From assembly GCF_932526225.1 (NCBI RefSeq), contig NC_064035.1:12404566-12468565 (forward strand): a stretch of 64,000 nucleotides of DNA. Direction: 5' to 3'. Of this stretch, positions 1 to 13,400 are shown one piece after another. The stretch is from Nematostella vectensis. Lineage: Eukaryota > Cnidaria > Anthozoa > Actiniaria > Edwardsiidae. Positions within the stretch are counted from its first letter, which is position 1; the number at the start of each line of letters is the position of its first letter. The notes under the pieces were generated by a model. The model saw only the letters and a list, made by a program, of their open reading frames with translations. It was not told where the DNA came from and did no database searches. The translations under genes and the position numbers were made by a program.

Positions 1-913
1 TTCAACTACAAATCAAATATACCGTAAACCAACGCAAAAAGTACATTTTAGATAGAATAATACCAATTAGAAGAAAAACAATAAGATAAGCTACTAATGA
101 CTTCTCATTCACAGAATGATATTATTACTGCAAGGGGGCTCAAGTAGACTTCTAGGAGTCAGGCGGATAATTAGAGTAATAAAATCACGTGTCTTCTTAG
201 TGAATCACTGACTGTGTATATTATAAAGAAAATCATATTTTTAGTACTATCTATTAGCCAGTTCGACGTACCCTGCTAAGCTAATGATAAACTGCTTTAA
301 CTGCGTTAATAATGATGTTTTACTTTACTTTATTAGCATTGTCATTAAACATGAATAAGAAAATTGCGGGGAAATGGCAGGGAAGCCGCGACAGCTGTAG
401 GCCAATTACTGAGGGCCCAGTTACAATAATATACACACACGCAAAGAAAGATACTATGAAAAATAAATTACATGTAGCACAATATTGGGACATCTAGCGG
501 TCTTGTTTGGGTACATTTGAGGCATATTGTTTTAAAAGAGCGAGGATTGTCCGGATTGGAATTGGTTCTAAGCACACGGAATTAGTAGTTATATATAGTT
601 CAGATTTGAAAGGAGCGAGAGTAATGTTGGACAGGTCCATTCTACAAGCCGGAAAGTTCCAGATTCTAGTTGATCTAATAAAAAATGATTTCTGGTAGGT
701 TGCTGTGTTGCTTCTCTTGGTTACAAAGCGACACGTTACATTCGCAGTGACTTCTACTTCCTACCGTACCGGATGGGTCAGTTATGAAGCATTTTATACT
801 AACGCGATATACAAAATATTTGCCAGATCGGCTAATACTCGGACGGCCAATTGTTAAACAAAGTGTCATTTATATGCAATTAATCAATGCAAAGTTTTCC
901 TTTTTCATTTTAC
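1..913. other. Stretch without recognised gene
   Basis: No exon with family similarity and splice sites could be recognised here on either strand. The PLC-beta gene to the right runs toward this end on the minus strand and its last recognised exon (914-991) ends in a splice donor in phase 2. At least one further C-terminal exon must therefore lie in this stretch or beyond the window edge. Short open frames here have no recognisable features. Confidence 0.5.
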
Positions 914-3900
914 CAGCTCGTAGAATCTCTGACCTTTTGTCTCTCCTCGACGAACTGCTTGAGGTTGTGACGATCAAGTTGCTTGAGCTTTCTACAAAGA
1001 AGGAAAACAAGAGTGTGTCTTTATGGAACTATCACATTTTCTATTTACAGTGCGACGCACGCTACCGTGGCCACTTTGATAGGCCATTAGAGCGGATACA
1101 AGAAGCGTGTCTATCTGATTGATTCGAGCTTCATAAGCAACATTCGAAGGCTAAGTATAATGCTGCAGTGAGCAGCAGAATACGGAAGAATCCTCCTATT
1201 CATTTAGTTAAATCAAAACCGTGATTTATCTAATTCTAATTAGAAAAATTTCTTTTTAAAACCCCTGTATTGGCCGTCACGGTAGCAAACGTCGCACTTC
1301 ATCATATATTACCGTGTTTGGAATTATAGTCTTCTTGAAAAAGAGAGGTATCTTTTAAGTGTTACCTTTCCCGTTCTTCCTTGTTCTTGATCGTCTTATC
1401 CATGAAAATGGATTTACCGGCTTCTATCGACTGTTTTGTTTGTCTTTTCTTTATCTCACTGTTCTCTCTGAAAAACCAACACATTACAAATACCGTCAAT
1501 TCATTTATTCCACATTATATTCCATATCAAATACCATATTACACTGTCCATAGAAACATGCCCTTTCTTGCATAATACATCAACCTCCCAACACAGGCCC
1601 TAATATACAGCCTAACACTGAAAATCATTCGGCTATACATTGAGCAGAAAGATCTCCGTGTGCTGAAACATTCATACAAAGAGGCGTCTGTTATAAGGAG
1701 GTTCAGATGTAGTAATTTCTAGGTTGTTAGGGCACTGTACCTTTCATGTTTGATAACAGTTTCCTTCAGCTGAATTTCATGTGCTTGGTCCAAGGCAGCT
1801 TGTAGAACACATATTTGCTTGAAAAAAAAAATAGTTTAATTGGAATCTTTACACGTGGTATAACAAGCATGCAAACGGCTACTACCCCTTTGTGGGAGAA
1901 GGGGGGGGGGGTATTCAGGGGATGCTCCAGTGACTAGAAGAAAAACTCGCGCCTCCCCTTCCATTCTTTCGCGCATTTCTGCTGCTCTCTCTTCCTCACA
2001 CTCCATGAGAATAACACACTTACTGTCTCAGCGTGTTGTTCGTAAATGGCAATCTCCTCGGCGATCTGTCGTGAAATCATGCTTGTCCACTCGTCTGTCT
2101 GTGTAGCTAAGACCTTTTGTGCCTTTAAAATGCAGAGAGGTGAGAGAAGTTGCAGTAAAGGGGTCAAAAAGTTTTTTATATTTTTTATTTACCTTCTCCC
2201 GCTGTGACTGGCTAAGATAGGCAATCTTCTTGTCATAAACTGCTTTCAAGGCCTTCGCTCTATCGTCCCTACAAAATAGTAAGATCCAAATCGCCATCAA
2301 AAAGGTTGGGCGAAATAAAAGCTTATAAAAGACATCAAGCAAATCTTTTGCTGCAACTAGTGTCGGATTGACCTACTTTTTTCATAGAACTAAACTAGGC
2401 TTTAAGGGGCACGGCGAAGGGAACTTTAATGTTGTTTCGGTTCTTCAAAAAAGGCGGAATAATTAAAATAAATATCCTGTTTTTTTTAATAACCTTGTGG
2501 TTTGAACGACTCAAATCGAGACTCACCCGCAGCGTTTTGTCGCCCGTTCATACGTCTTTTGTGCAGCTTGTTTGATCTCATCGTAGCTCGTTATTAGCTT
2601 TTCTAGCTCGCTTGTGTGCGCGCGTTGCATCATAACCCTCTCCTAAAAAAAATCTTTTCTTAAGAAACTAAACATTCAAACATGTTTGTCAAACATTGCG
2701 TTTCACAACACGTACAGATGTTTGAACGAGATGGATCAAAACATTTTCATCAAACATTTGCGTAGAACGCAAATGTTCTTTAATAACCAATGGTTTTAGA
2801 AAGGCTGATCTTCGCCGTTTCCCACACTAAGGTGTTTTCATATATCCTACTTTTTATTCGGCACCAATATTTTGCCACCAGGGAAGAAATTTGTACTATT
2901 AGTGGGGCTTTTCCCAGTTCTCCATATATAGTTAAATTTGTAGTTTTTGAGTGGACTCATGTTTGACAAACATGTTTGAATGTTTAGTCTGGCCTTAACA
3001 CTAAAGGAGTGGGGTCAAGATATCATTATCGCAGTTTTTGGGCGCATAGCAGCATCATTTTGCTGGAAATTAACCACTATAGATTGCTGTACTAGACTTC
3101 GGCGTTACTATGCAAAAATGATATTTAGATATCTCCCCCCCCCCCCCCCCCCCCTAAATTACCATGCTGGCGAAGAATTTGTTTCTATAATATACCTTTC
3201 TATTGCTTTTCTTGTGCTGGCAATGGATGTTATTTCCTTCATTGTACCTTTCCATTAACTTGACTAGACAACATTATTTATTATGCTGGCAACCGATGTG
3301 CTATTTCAACCTTTCTATTACCTTACCTGAACAGCATTATTGCGCTAAAATTGCTTTTTCTTACACAGTACTTTTCTGCACTTTTTATAATCACTGGCAA
3401 TTGACGGCCTGAGAACTGACCTTGCTGTACTTTTTTTGGATCACTTCCGACTCCTTTTGTTGCCGCTTGATAACTTTTCTGTAGGTCTAGTTTGAATAAA
3501 ACGTAATAGTCGCTTTACAATAATGGAAAGGGAGAGAAGTGTCGCGATTTTTATCATAACGTAGTTATTACCTTGTCTTTCTTTAGCTCCTCCAAACTTA
3601 TAGGGATAAACTTGGAATCGTCTAAAAAAAGGAGAACAAACTCGATCTGGAATCTGATGAAGAGCTATTTGGCTTAACATGGATATTTTGTGAAATTTGA
3701 CACTATTTAAATAGGCCATTGTTTAATCAACAAACTGACGTTGTGAGGATACGGAAACTAGTCGGTAGAATCCTATGAATTAACCTTTATTGCCCTCCTA
3801 GTCATCCGCTTGACAAAATCACGATACTTGTGAAAACTTCGATGGGCACTATTTTGTATTTTCCAATAAAAAAACTGTTCATTGATCGTGGGTTTTAGGG

Positions 3901-4485
3901 AGAATCCTACAGATCTCGAATGTCTTACTCTTTTTGGGCACGTTGCTTTCAACCATCTGCAAGGCCAGCTCGGATCCAGTCCTAGGCCCCATGTAGCTAA
4001 GTGTCACCACGGACTCTCTCGACCGAGTATAGTACTGGGAACCAGCCCCAGACGAATTGCTGTTGAGGGAGGAGAGAGACTGTGTAGAGGGATTGGACGC
4101 GATCGAACTGGCCGAATAACTTTTCTTGATCAGCGCAGGAGGCAGATCCCCGTCCTGAATGAAAAAGAAAAAGAGAATGAAAATGAAATGAAAATTATGT
4201 GTAAGAAATGCGCGTGCACGGGGGATGGGGGGGGGGGGGGGAGTTCATCCTTTTTGCCCTCTCCCTCTCCCCGAAGAAAACCGGTGGAGTTCATCCGTTT
4301 TGCCCTCTCCCTCTCCCTGAAGAAAAACTTACTACATCACTCCTTGGAGTGTTGTAGTAAGCGGGGTTCAACCTGTATAACTCGTGCCCTTACGTTCTCA
4401 TCTATGCCAAACACGACCATCTGTGCTGCTCGCTTATCTGCAGCGCACTGAAACTTGATGGGTTCTGCAAGTTCGTCAACAATCG
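914..4485 (-). CDS. PLCB4: PLC-beta exons 26-34: C-terminal extension and coiled coil
   Basis: After the C2 domain, exon 4373-4485 encodes [20 protein letters not shown], the proximal C-terminal region that includes the helix contacted by Gq in this family. Exon 3929-4154 is a Ser-rich variable segment. The rest is charged helical sequence: SLEELKKDK (3572-3621), [19 protein letters not shown] (3421-3486), [20 protein letters not shown] (2527-2642), [19 protein letters not shown] (2193-2268), [20 protein letters not shown] (2024-2122), [16 protein letters not shown] (1741-1817) and [18 protein letters not shown] (914-991). These follow the PLCB4 distal coiled coil in order. The segment between the last two exons is shorter than in vertebrates. 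The stop codon was not found. Confidence 0.88.
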
Positions 4486-7400
4486 CTGTAATAATAAAGG
4501 TGCACGTTATCTTTAAGACAGGCCATAACGGATGGGAAAACCAAGTAACAGCAGAATGAAAAAAAAGCAATGACAATACCATAAAATTAAAGGAACAACC
4601 CGTAACGTGAACTTGTCTCGCAAAAAAATAATTGCAAGTCGCACACGCATGACAGAGCAAAAAAAAAGAGAGCAGCTAACCGCAAAGTATCCCACGACTA
4701 AATACCATAACTAAATGGAAACGCTTGAACCGTACATAATTTGCCATTCACAACAACAAAAACAACAACAACAATAATAATAATGGCTTAATTAGCAGCG
4801 CACCCACTAGGTGGCTCTTTGTCTGCTTAAAAAAACTAAATAATATCAATACTTTATTTAAAAAAATGAAATTTATATTTGTTTGTTTCGTTAGATATAG
4901 TTCTTATGTGCGAAAAGTCAACTTCTTATAGGTAAATTTCGAACCGTTTAGTATTATTAGCCGATACATTAATCACTGAAAATAGCATACCTCCATAGCC
5001 CTCGGGGACGTAGCATCTCAAAGTGATGTGCACAAATAGAGTCGCCAGTGGGATTGGTGTATCGTTTTCTGTTCGTAACGGGACGTGTCGGTAGCCTGTC
5101 GGCAAAGACGCCATGGCGTGAGTACAATATTTCGAGTTCGGTCCATAAACTTATGCGGAAGTCACAAAAAAAAAAACAGACCACAAATTGAAAAATAGGC
5201 GGAAAATTATTGATCAAAAGAGACATCAAGCTCATGTTCCCAATGGTGGAGACTTTCATATTTAATAGAAAATAAGATAATGCTGATATGAAAATATTCG
5301 CGAAACAAGACGGTCCCTTAACGTCATCGCGTTGGTTGACGATGAAAAAAAAAAAAACAACCCAAAAACGTATCCTGCTAGCTTTTTCCCTGTTCGTTTC
5401 TATCAGTTCGTTTATCCGTGTCGCGTCTCTGTTCTTTCGTGTTCCCGTTTGTGTCTGCAGGAAAAGGCTCTGCCGACAGCCGCTATCGAATTCCGTTGAG
5501 CATGGGCGATATTAGTTTTGCGGTTACCACGGGAATTCTCGTCACACTCCAGGCCCGTACCCAGGGGGGGGCGCAAACGCACCCCACCCCCCCCCCCCCC
5601 CCACAAGGGCCAAAAGTCCACTTTTGGTCCTCAAATGATGTGCTATTTGTAGACAAAACTAAGAATCATAAGCTAGATCCCTCTGGTATGTAGCCAAATC
5701 CAAAAACAAACGTCCCGTGGAGATACTGCAAAGGCATGCTTCAAAGGTAGGTGGTGGTTAGATTTTTATCAGAGAACTCCCTTCCTCCACCCCCCCTCCC
5801 CCCCGAAAAATTAGACCCACCTTTAAGGATTTCGCAAACAACCCAAAAAAAGTCCTGGGTACGGGTCTGCACCCCTCCCCTAAGATATTATTGTGGAAAG
5901 GGCCTGCTGTTAGGGAAGGGGGGAGGAGGGGATATACCAGCTTGTATGGAGTCCAGAGGGACGACTCTCTGCGCAATGATACGATCATTGTCATCGATGA
6001 CTGCGAACCGGAGCAACGCCATCTCTGGTAGAACTACCTGTATATGCGAAGGAGAACAAATGAGTGATATCAGAGACACAATGTCCTACACACTATCTAC
6101 CATATTGATTGGCTTTTAATTTCGCCCCATGACAGGTAATCCGGAATTCGGAATGCATTAAAAAATGAGACTTGGAATCCGGAATCCATGCTACTGGAAT
6201 TCGGAATACACACAAAGATCAAACAAAAATGGAATCCGGAATCCACGGGAAAAACCGACATAAAATCAAAATCCGCACACTAGGATCCGGAATCCAGAAC
6301 CCTATTGGAGAACCAGTCATGGGGTGATTAATAAATCTATGTAAGCACAGGTTATTAGAGGAGACTGGTTATGAAACCCTGCAAACTTCACTTCGCTTTT
6401 GCTTTCTGTGTAGGTTTTCTTACCCTTCGAAAAACCATGTGTTCGCCGTCATACAAGGTGTTTAGTCCGTTGCTAGTGGATGACTTCGTCTTGTACTTCT
6501 TCCTGATAGTGTCTGTCGGCAAGCCATACATGTCCACCTCCACTACCGTGGTTATTTTCTTGTCCGACAAGTACTGTCCGGATATCACCTAAAATAGGTG
6601 ATTTTTCAAACATTCTAGGTTATGATGAATATCAGTATGGATCGGTCCCATAGCAAACATGAATAACTACACTCTGATCAAAACATAACAGACGCTTTAA
6701 AACTACAAAAGCTTTTTGGCACAGAAATTAAAAATAAAAACAATGTTTAATAAGTCTTACAGTTTCGATCAACTGAGTAAAACTCTAAAATACCAATTGA
6801 GTTGCCTCGTAAATCAATATACGACAGAATGAAAGAACGAATAATATTAGAAACACTTGAGGGTACTGGGTTTTTATTAGGCCCCGGCCGCAGGCAAATT
6901 CACCAGCTATTTTTCACTGAGCACCGGCTACTGTTTAAAAAAAGTTCATTTTGAGTTTTAACGCGCACGTTTGCACTGTAAACTCCTCTAACCACATTCT
7001 ACTACTACTGCTACTGTAGAAATATTGTCCTTAGTTAATTTGTATCTGTCTCTGACTATAATGTTTTGCTTATTCTATTGGAATTGAATTAAAATTGATC
7101 GCGATCGCGTTCGAAGCGCGAACGCCTAGTTTTCGATCTCGTTGTCCTAGCCGTCGTCGTCGTCCTTCCTTTTAAGGACCTAGTAACGACAGGGTGTATG
7201 GTTTGAATGTTTAGGAACAGGGTTGTCTGAAGGTAGAAAGTCTACCTTAATTGCAACATATGCACCGACATATCCATCGATAGGAGACTCTGTGAATGGG
7301 TCAAACATGCGATCATCTCTTCTCATTAGGTCAGGCTTCAAGATGTACCTGCAATGGATAGTAGACGTGAACATGACGCAGGGAGGCTTTATATAGAGGT

Positions 7401-10400
7401 AGCACTTTGTACCACATTCTTGTGGTCATTGAGATGAGAAACGTAAGGACTTGGATATTTCTTATGAGGTGGGCAATCGTATTTTCACTACGATTTTGGG
7501 TAATCGGCGAACTCCTCGTAAATTTCAAGCGACGCAAAATTTTATTCCATCAGCCAAAAGCCTTGAGTTGCTTTCATTGGCCTACACTTTAATGGCTTTC
7601 GGCCGAGCCATCTCAATACAAAACGTTGACCAATCAGAGGATACATGTATACTCTCTGTTAAAATTCAAAACTTGACGGAAGTCTTAATTCCTGTGCAGT
7701 CGTTCTGTCCTCTTTCAATGCGCCTTACCTTGCGGAGGGTCGCAACGTCTGCTAAGGAGACTAACGGAAGTCAGAAGCGGTTTAAAGATTTGGGGCCGAA
7801 TCCTTGGCGAGGGTTTCTTAGAATACTCAAATCGTCATAATGACAACAAGACATTTTCAGAAGGGAATCAGGCATCTATGATTGATAAGAAGGCGTCATA
7901 TGCACTCACCCACTTCTTCCGTTGAATTCAAATTTTCCTTGATTAAGGTGAAAAGGTAGGTCTAAAAATCAAAATCATGAAACAAGATCAAATCCTGCGA
8001 AATACGTGCAAAATAACTAGAACTCTGTAAAATGACCATGTATAAATGATTAGGCATCATGCTACCCCGCTAAATAACTTTGACTTATTATCGTTGATAC
8101 TAAAACAATCGATTTTATATTAAACATATATTCCGTGTAACTACCTGGCGTTTGGAAGTTCAGTGACACCATCTGGCAGCCAACATTCCAAAATACCTTG
8201 GAAAGAGATAATATCCTTATAAGAGATCTCTCCATTTTGTTTACAATTATGAGTGTTCGCTGTTAGCGCTCTTTTAAGACCGCAAATGGTTAATACTATG
8301 TGATACAAACGAGGCCTTATTTGGAAAAAAACCAAGAGATAACAGCCTGAGTTTATGATGGCGATCCCAAATCCTGCGTCAAGGTTAACTGAGGATATCT
8401 ATATTTGTTGTGAATATGAGACTCCCCTCTTCTACCCCCCCCCCCCCCTCCCCTTCGGCTGTAACAGTAAAACGGAAAGGAGTATGACTAACGGAGACGC
8501 CTATACTCGGAAAGCATTATCGTAGAGCCGACTACTACTGCTATTAATAGTGTACGGATTATTAGCAAAACCATTTACCTGAGGCATGTAGTTACTAGAA
8601 TCCACACGACTTCCCCTGGGATAAATCCGTGACATTTGCCGTTTGTTATACCTTGTGTATTTTGTCAAGGAATTATATTAATGATAATTATATTATAATG
8701 ATGGCGATAAAGAAAATAACGACAATTTCTCGTAGTAGTTTGTTTCCCCTTTACGGACCAAATCTCTTATGTCAGTTAGAACGTCAAATGATCAGTCCCT
8801 TACATTTTTTTCTACCATCTATATGTTTCCAAAGAAAAAAATACTATTGAAGTTCTCACAAGCTTTTACCAAATGTAACACCAACATAGCCTATCTTTAT
8901 AATGGTTACCATAGATAGCAGGCATATGCGTTTAAAGGATACTTAACAAAATCCAGTGGAGTAGCTCTAACAAGACCAAACCCAGTAGACTCATTAAAAG
9001 ACGACATCTGATAAAAGAGGTTCCTCTCTATGGGAAGGATTGAGTATTATGAGAATGAATAGAAATAGATAGATGGCTGGACGGGCAGATGGACAGAAAG
9101 ACGAAACCAAAGTAGAGGAGAAATACATTGGAAAATACTCACTTTCAGATTCGTCGAAGCCTTGGAATGGAACTGGCTGTATGTAATTGACTAGAGACGA
9201 GAGTAGAGGGTTGATGTTACCAGTGGTAGATTGAGTGGGGAAGGATGCCATGATATCAGCCACATCATCCGGTGTTAGGCTAGCTGCTCGTGAACCCTGC
9301 AAATTAAGCCAGGAGAGTGAGAAAATCCACATTTTGCTTGTTTTTATCATCAAGGTAGTGTAAATACAATTACGTCTCTCGAGCCGCAGTAACACATCAA
9401 GCACCATCAAGGCAGCATTGACTGACCTTTTTGTAAGCGTTCATATTGAGCCTATGAGTACTCCCAAAGCCCTTGTCATCTCGCTTTCCTTTAAACGGAA
9501 GAACCGAATCACGTTCTTCGTCGTCGTCCCCATTCGACTCCGTACTCTGAGTACTCGCAATACTTTCCTTTCTTGCCGGGAAGTGATCATTTGGAAGCGA
9601 AACTTTTCTCTCGCAACCATTTTGTCCGTTGTCCTCGTAACTTGGTACCTCATTTATGTTGGTACCACCTGACTGCTTCCTCTGCATCCTTCCATTCAAA
9701 CCATTGGGCTGGAAATTGTTATTCCTGATATCGGCATTCTCGACTGGCTCAAGAGCTTCGCTAATAGAAGCCAAGCCTCTGTTTTGTTTGTATTCTTTGT
9801 TGGGTGTGACCGCAGGTGTCGGTGTGGGCGTAGGAGTTGGTGAAGGTGTTGGTGTGACGTCATCATCAATTTCATCAAAATTGAAATTCGAATGTTTCTC
9901 ACCGTGCGAAGTGACGGTTACCGTGGGCGTGTGTATGGACTGCAGTTCAGAGGCTCCGCTAGAGAGGTCAGACTCTGTACTCGTGCTCGAGGAATTCGAA
10001 ATTAATGATAACCTGTTTGAACTAGTAGTCTTGCTATGGAAATCAGAGGCGATTACGGTGGTATCGCACCCGCATTCAAAGTCGCTACTACTGGTACTAC
10101 TGCTTATACTACGAAGACTCTGTTGGCTATCACTTTTACAGTCACATCTGAGATCCTCCTTCAAGTTCGTATTGATGCCACTTAGTCCTTCATCCTCCAA
10201 TACTCGTGATAATAGAAAAGATGAATACTCCGACACAGACCCGTACCTTTTAATGTTGTCTAATGTTACGGTGTCGCCAGACGGGAGCTGATTCGCGGCA
10301 GCTGTAACTGCCTCCTGAAGTATCCCTGAACTCATTCTGTTACTAAACTGTAGGATATCATTGAAGTCTTTGGGAGAAATATACTCATTGTCCAGACTAA

Positions 10401-13400
10401 AATTAGAAATACTCAAATTCTCGTCTTTCTTCTCTTCAATGTCGTCGTCGATGATAGCTGTCTCTTTAACATTTTCAGATTCCGAATTTGAGGCAGTAGA
10501 GTTTAGCTCAAATTCACTGAATTCTAATAAAATAAAAAAACAGAAAAAAGAAACATGTTTTTAAATGGATCGACTTTAGGGTGTATATGACTGACGTTTT
10601 TTTTTAACATTTTGTCATCCAAACTTCAAAAGTCTATTGTTTGCAAAGTTTCCCACCATCCCTTCAAGCGTAGTAGAGTCTGACCTGAAGCAGTAATGAA
10701 GAACAGTTGCCAGGGTTGACTACCAGTTATTGGTATTAAATTATGTAATATAATACAAGCAATCACAACAACTACTACCATAAAACGACGATTCCCCTTC
10801 AGCTTCCTGCTCTGGCTTAAGTTTTTTGTTCTTGATAAGAATTTTCCCTCTCAATTGGTTTGGCGAAGGGAGCGGTCGCCCTTCTTCAAGCTAAAGAACA
10901 AAAAAGAAAATCATTTAAAATGGACTAGTCTCCTCTGTTGTCAGTTAAAAGAATGTAAATCCTGCCCCGCCATTTTACGTTTCCGACAACTCCGATAAAC
11001 GCAAAGAATCCACTTCCATCTCCCAAATTGAACATGTAACTGAGATCTTATCTAGCAAATTGATATCTAAGTACCAAACTTCAACCGTGGATGGTAGGCT
11101 GGATCTTTTCTTGCAAATAGAATGTTGCATTTTCAAATGTAAACGATATTAAAGGTTGATCGGCATTCTGACAAGGCCAAGAAAAGGCCCGTGAAATAAA
11201 CGTATTTGATATCCACAGAACAAAACTTACAGGACATGATTCCAGTGGTTTGGTGACGAGCATATCCCCTAGGATGTCCATACAGTAACATGCCATTTTG
11301 TACTGCTGGTGTTTACTATCGACCAGAAATATACAACAGATAATGAGATATCCTTTCAATTGTTATTAGCATCATTGCAGGCTCGTAGCCAGTATTTTGA
11401 GCGGGGGTTCGTTTATCCATAAAGCGGACCATTTTCTCTTAGGTAGCTCGCCCTACCTCATATTGATACTTAATTTTCCTTTATTAGAGCGGACCTTCCA
11501 GTCGAGCAGGGGGGTTCTTCCGGACCCCCCAAACCAATACAGGTTCGGGCCTGTATTGGTTGATCAAAGAAAGTTTGACGACTTCAATTTTCCAGTTTCG
11601 AAACTCAGTAACACGCCTAGAGGGGAGAAAGCTTCTGAAGCTTTGAAAAAAATGTAATCGAAGTTTGTTGGGAATAAAAGCAAACGCCTCTTGTGAAGTT
11701 GTTACCAGTGGAAGATGACTACTCATAGAGCTTGCTTAACTTTCTGGTTCATCATTTACCATAATGAAGTCAACTCAAGAGACAGATTGAAAATATTAGC
11801 CTGGATGCGATTGTAACACCACCATGCTCTACAAACTGATAAAATACAGTATGCTTAATAATCTAACCTGCAATGGTTTTCGAAGGAGAGAATAACTGGG
11901 AAGTCTGAAGTTTGGAAGGCAGAATCGCGTATCGCTTCTATTACATCCTAGAACAGATAAGAGAAATGTCAGCATCATTGCAAATATAGAATATGCAATT
12001 CTGAAAAAGATTATATGTAGACTCTCCTCTAACAAAAGGATAAATGAGGAATGATGAATAATAGGAAAAAAAAAGTTTTCTAAATAACAGATCCTTACGA
12101 ACGGTGCTATTGATGGGCAAGCCTAAACCTTCTAGACCTGCCTAAGAGTAAGAAGGTATAATGCTTTATGCCATCAAAAGCCAGAGGCCGTTTCAGCCTC
12201 TGGTGTAGAATTATAAACAGCTCCCAACCCTGTGGCCTACCTTGAACAGGATTTTGGTGCACATGGCATTTCCATGAGTTATTATGGGCTCGTCATTTTG
12301 ACCATCCCAGCAATCCAACTCGATACACCTAAAGAAAAATGCCCAGTTTTTATGAAACAAATCCGCTATTCCAAGACAAATATGGATGTTGGACTTTTGC
12401 TTGCTGTGATATACAATTCTAGTTCACATACCTACAGCCAGCTATCAAGCATTGCCTGTACATCTCTACAGACGATCTTCCACCAAACTGTCGACCTGGG
12501 TAAAACATAAATACAAGGATATGGATGGGTTAGAAGTCTTCCTAATGAGGCAATGACGTGTAACAAGATTGGACTAACAATGAATTGGAAGCTTTTAAGG
12601 GCTTAAAAGAACAAAGTGATGTTTGAGACGTTTCGGCTAAGAAATAATTGGCTTAGGGTAAACTAAAAGTATTTCCAAAGCGAGACTAAGCGAGAGTTTA
12701 AAGTATATTTCCAACAAAGTGGGCGTTGTGTGACAGGGTTAGGCTAAGGGGGAATTAGAGGCCACTTTAACAAGGTGGGTGTTCTGTGACAGAGTTGGGC
12801 TCAGAATAAATTTGAAGCCTTACCAACTAGATAGGTGTTGTGAGAAGAGTTGATGAAGTAATGAGATAGAGGCTGGTTCATGTCATCACTCAAGTTTAAA
12901 CGACCAGGCATGATGAGCAAGTTGTCTTCACTCAGAAGATATCTTGTAAGGCCATTGACACAAATGCGATCTAAAAAGGTAAGATATTTTTTTAAAATGT
13001 CGTTCTCATCAAGCCTGCTTTCTCATTATCTCCTCCCCCAAAGGTTTTAATGATTTTATTAGTTCCATAGTTATTTCATGTCAAGTCAGAGAGCGTCCCA
13101 TCAGGTCTGCTACTGGTACCATGTAACCCAGTTCAACCTGCCGCCTGGATGGGTGGTCGGCATCTAATGCTGGTGAGGAGGGTGGCATGTCACCCCGCAG
13201 GACCTGTAACAGGGCGGATGAGCTCCTAGTAAACCAATGGCCAGCATATTGTACACCCCAGGGCAGCCTTGTAAGGAGTTCCATCTAGACAAGGTTCTAG
13301 GACAAGTCCGATAAAGCACCGCATTCTGGTGCCTTGCGGGGGGTTAAAGGCTATGGGAGTAAACCCAGAGAAAAAGTCAGGACTGAAGCACCCATAGGCG

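Noticed and set aside
3882-4451. Plus-strand 189-codon open frame
   Set aside because: Overlaps two PLC-beta exons in antisense and a G homopolymer; no features of its own.
7407-7840. Plus-strand open frames of 61 and 129 codons in a PLC intron
   Set aside because: No recognisable domain, no splice context and no start preference; probably chance.
9656-10291. Plus-strand 211-codon open frame
   Set aside because: Shadow of the PLC-beta linker exon; its Val/Gly repeat is the complement of the TP repeat.
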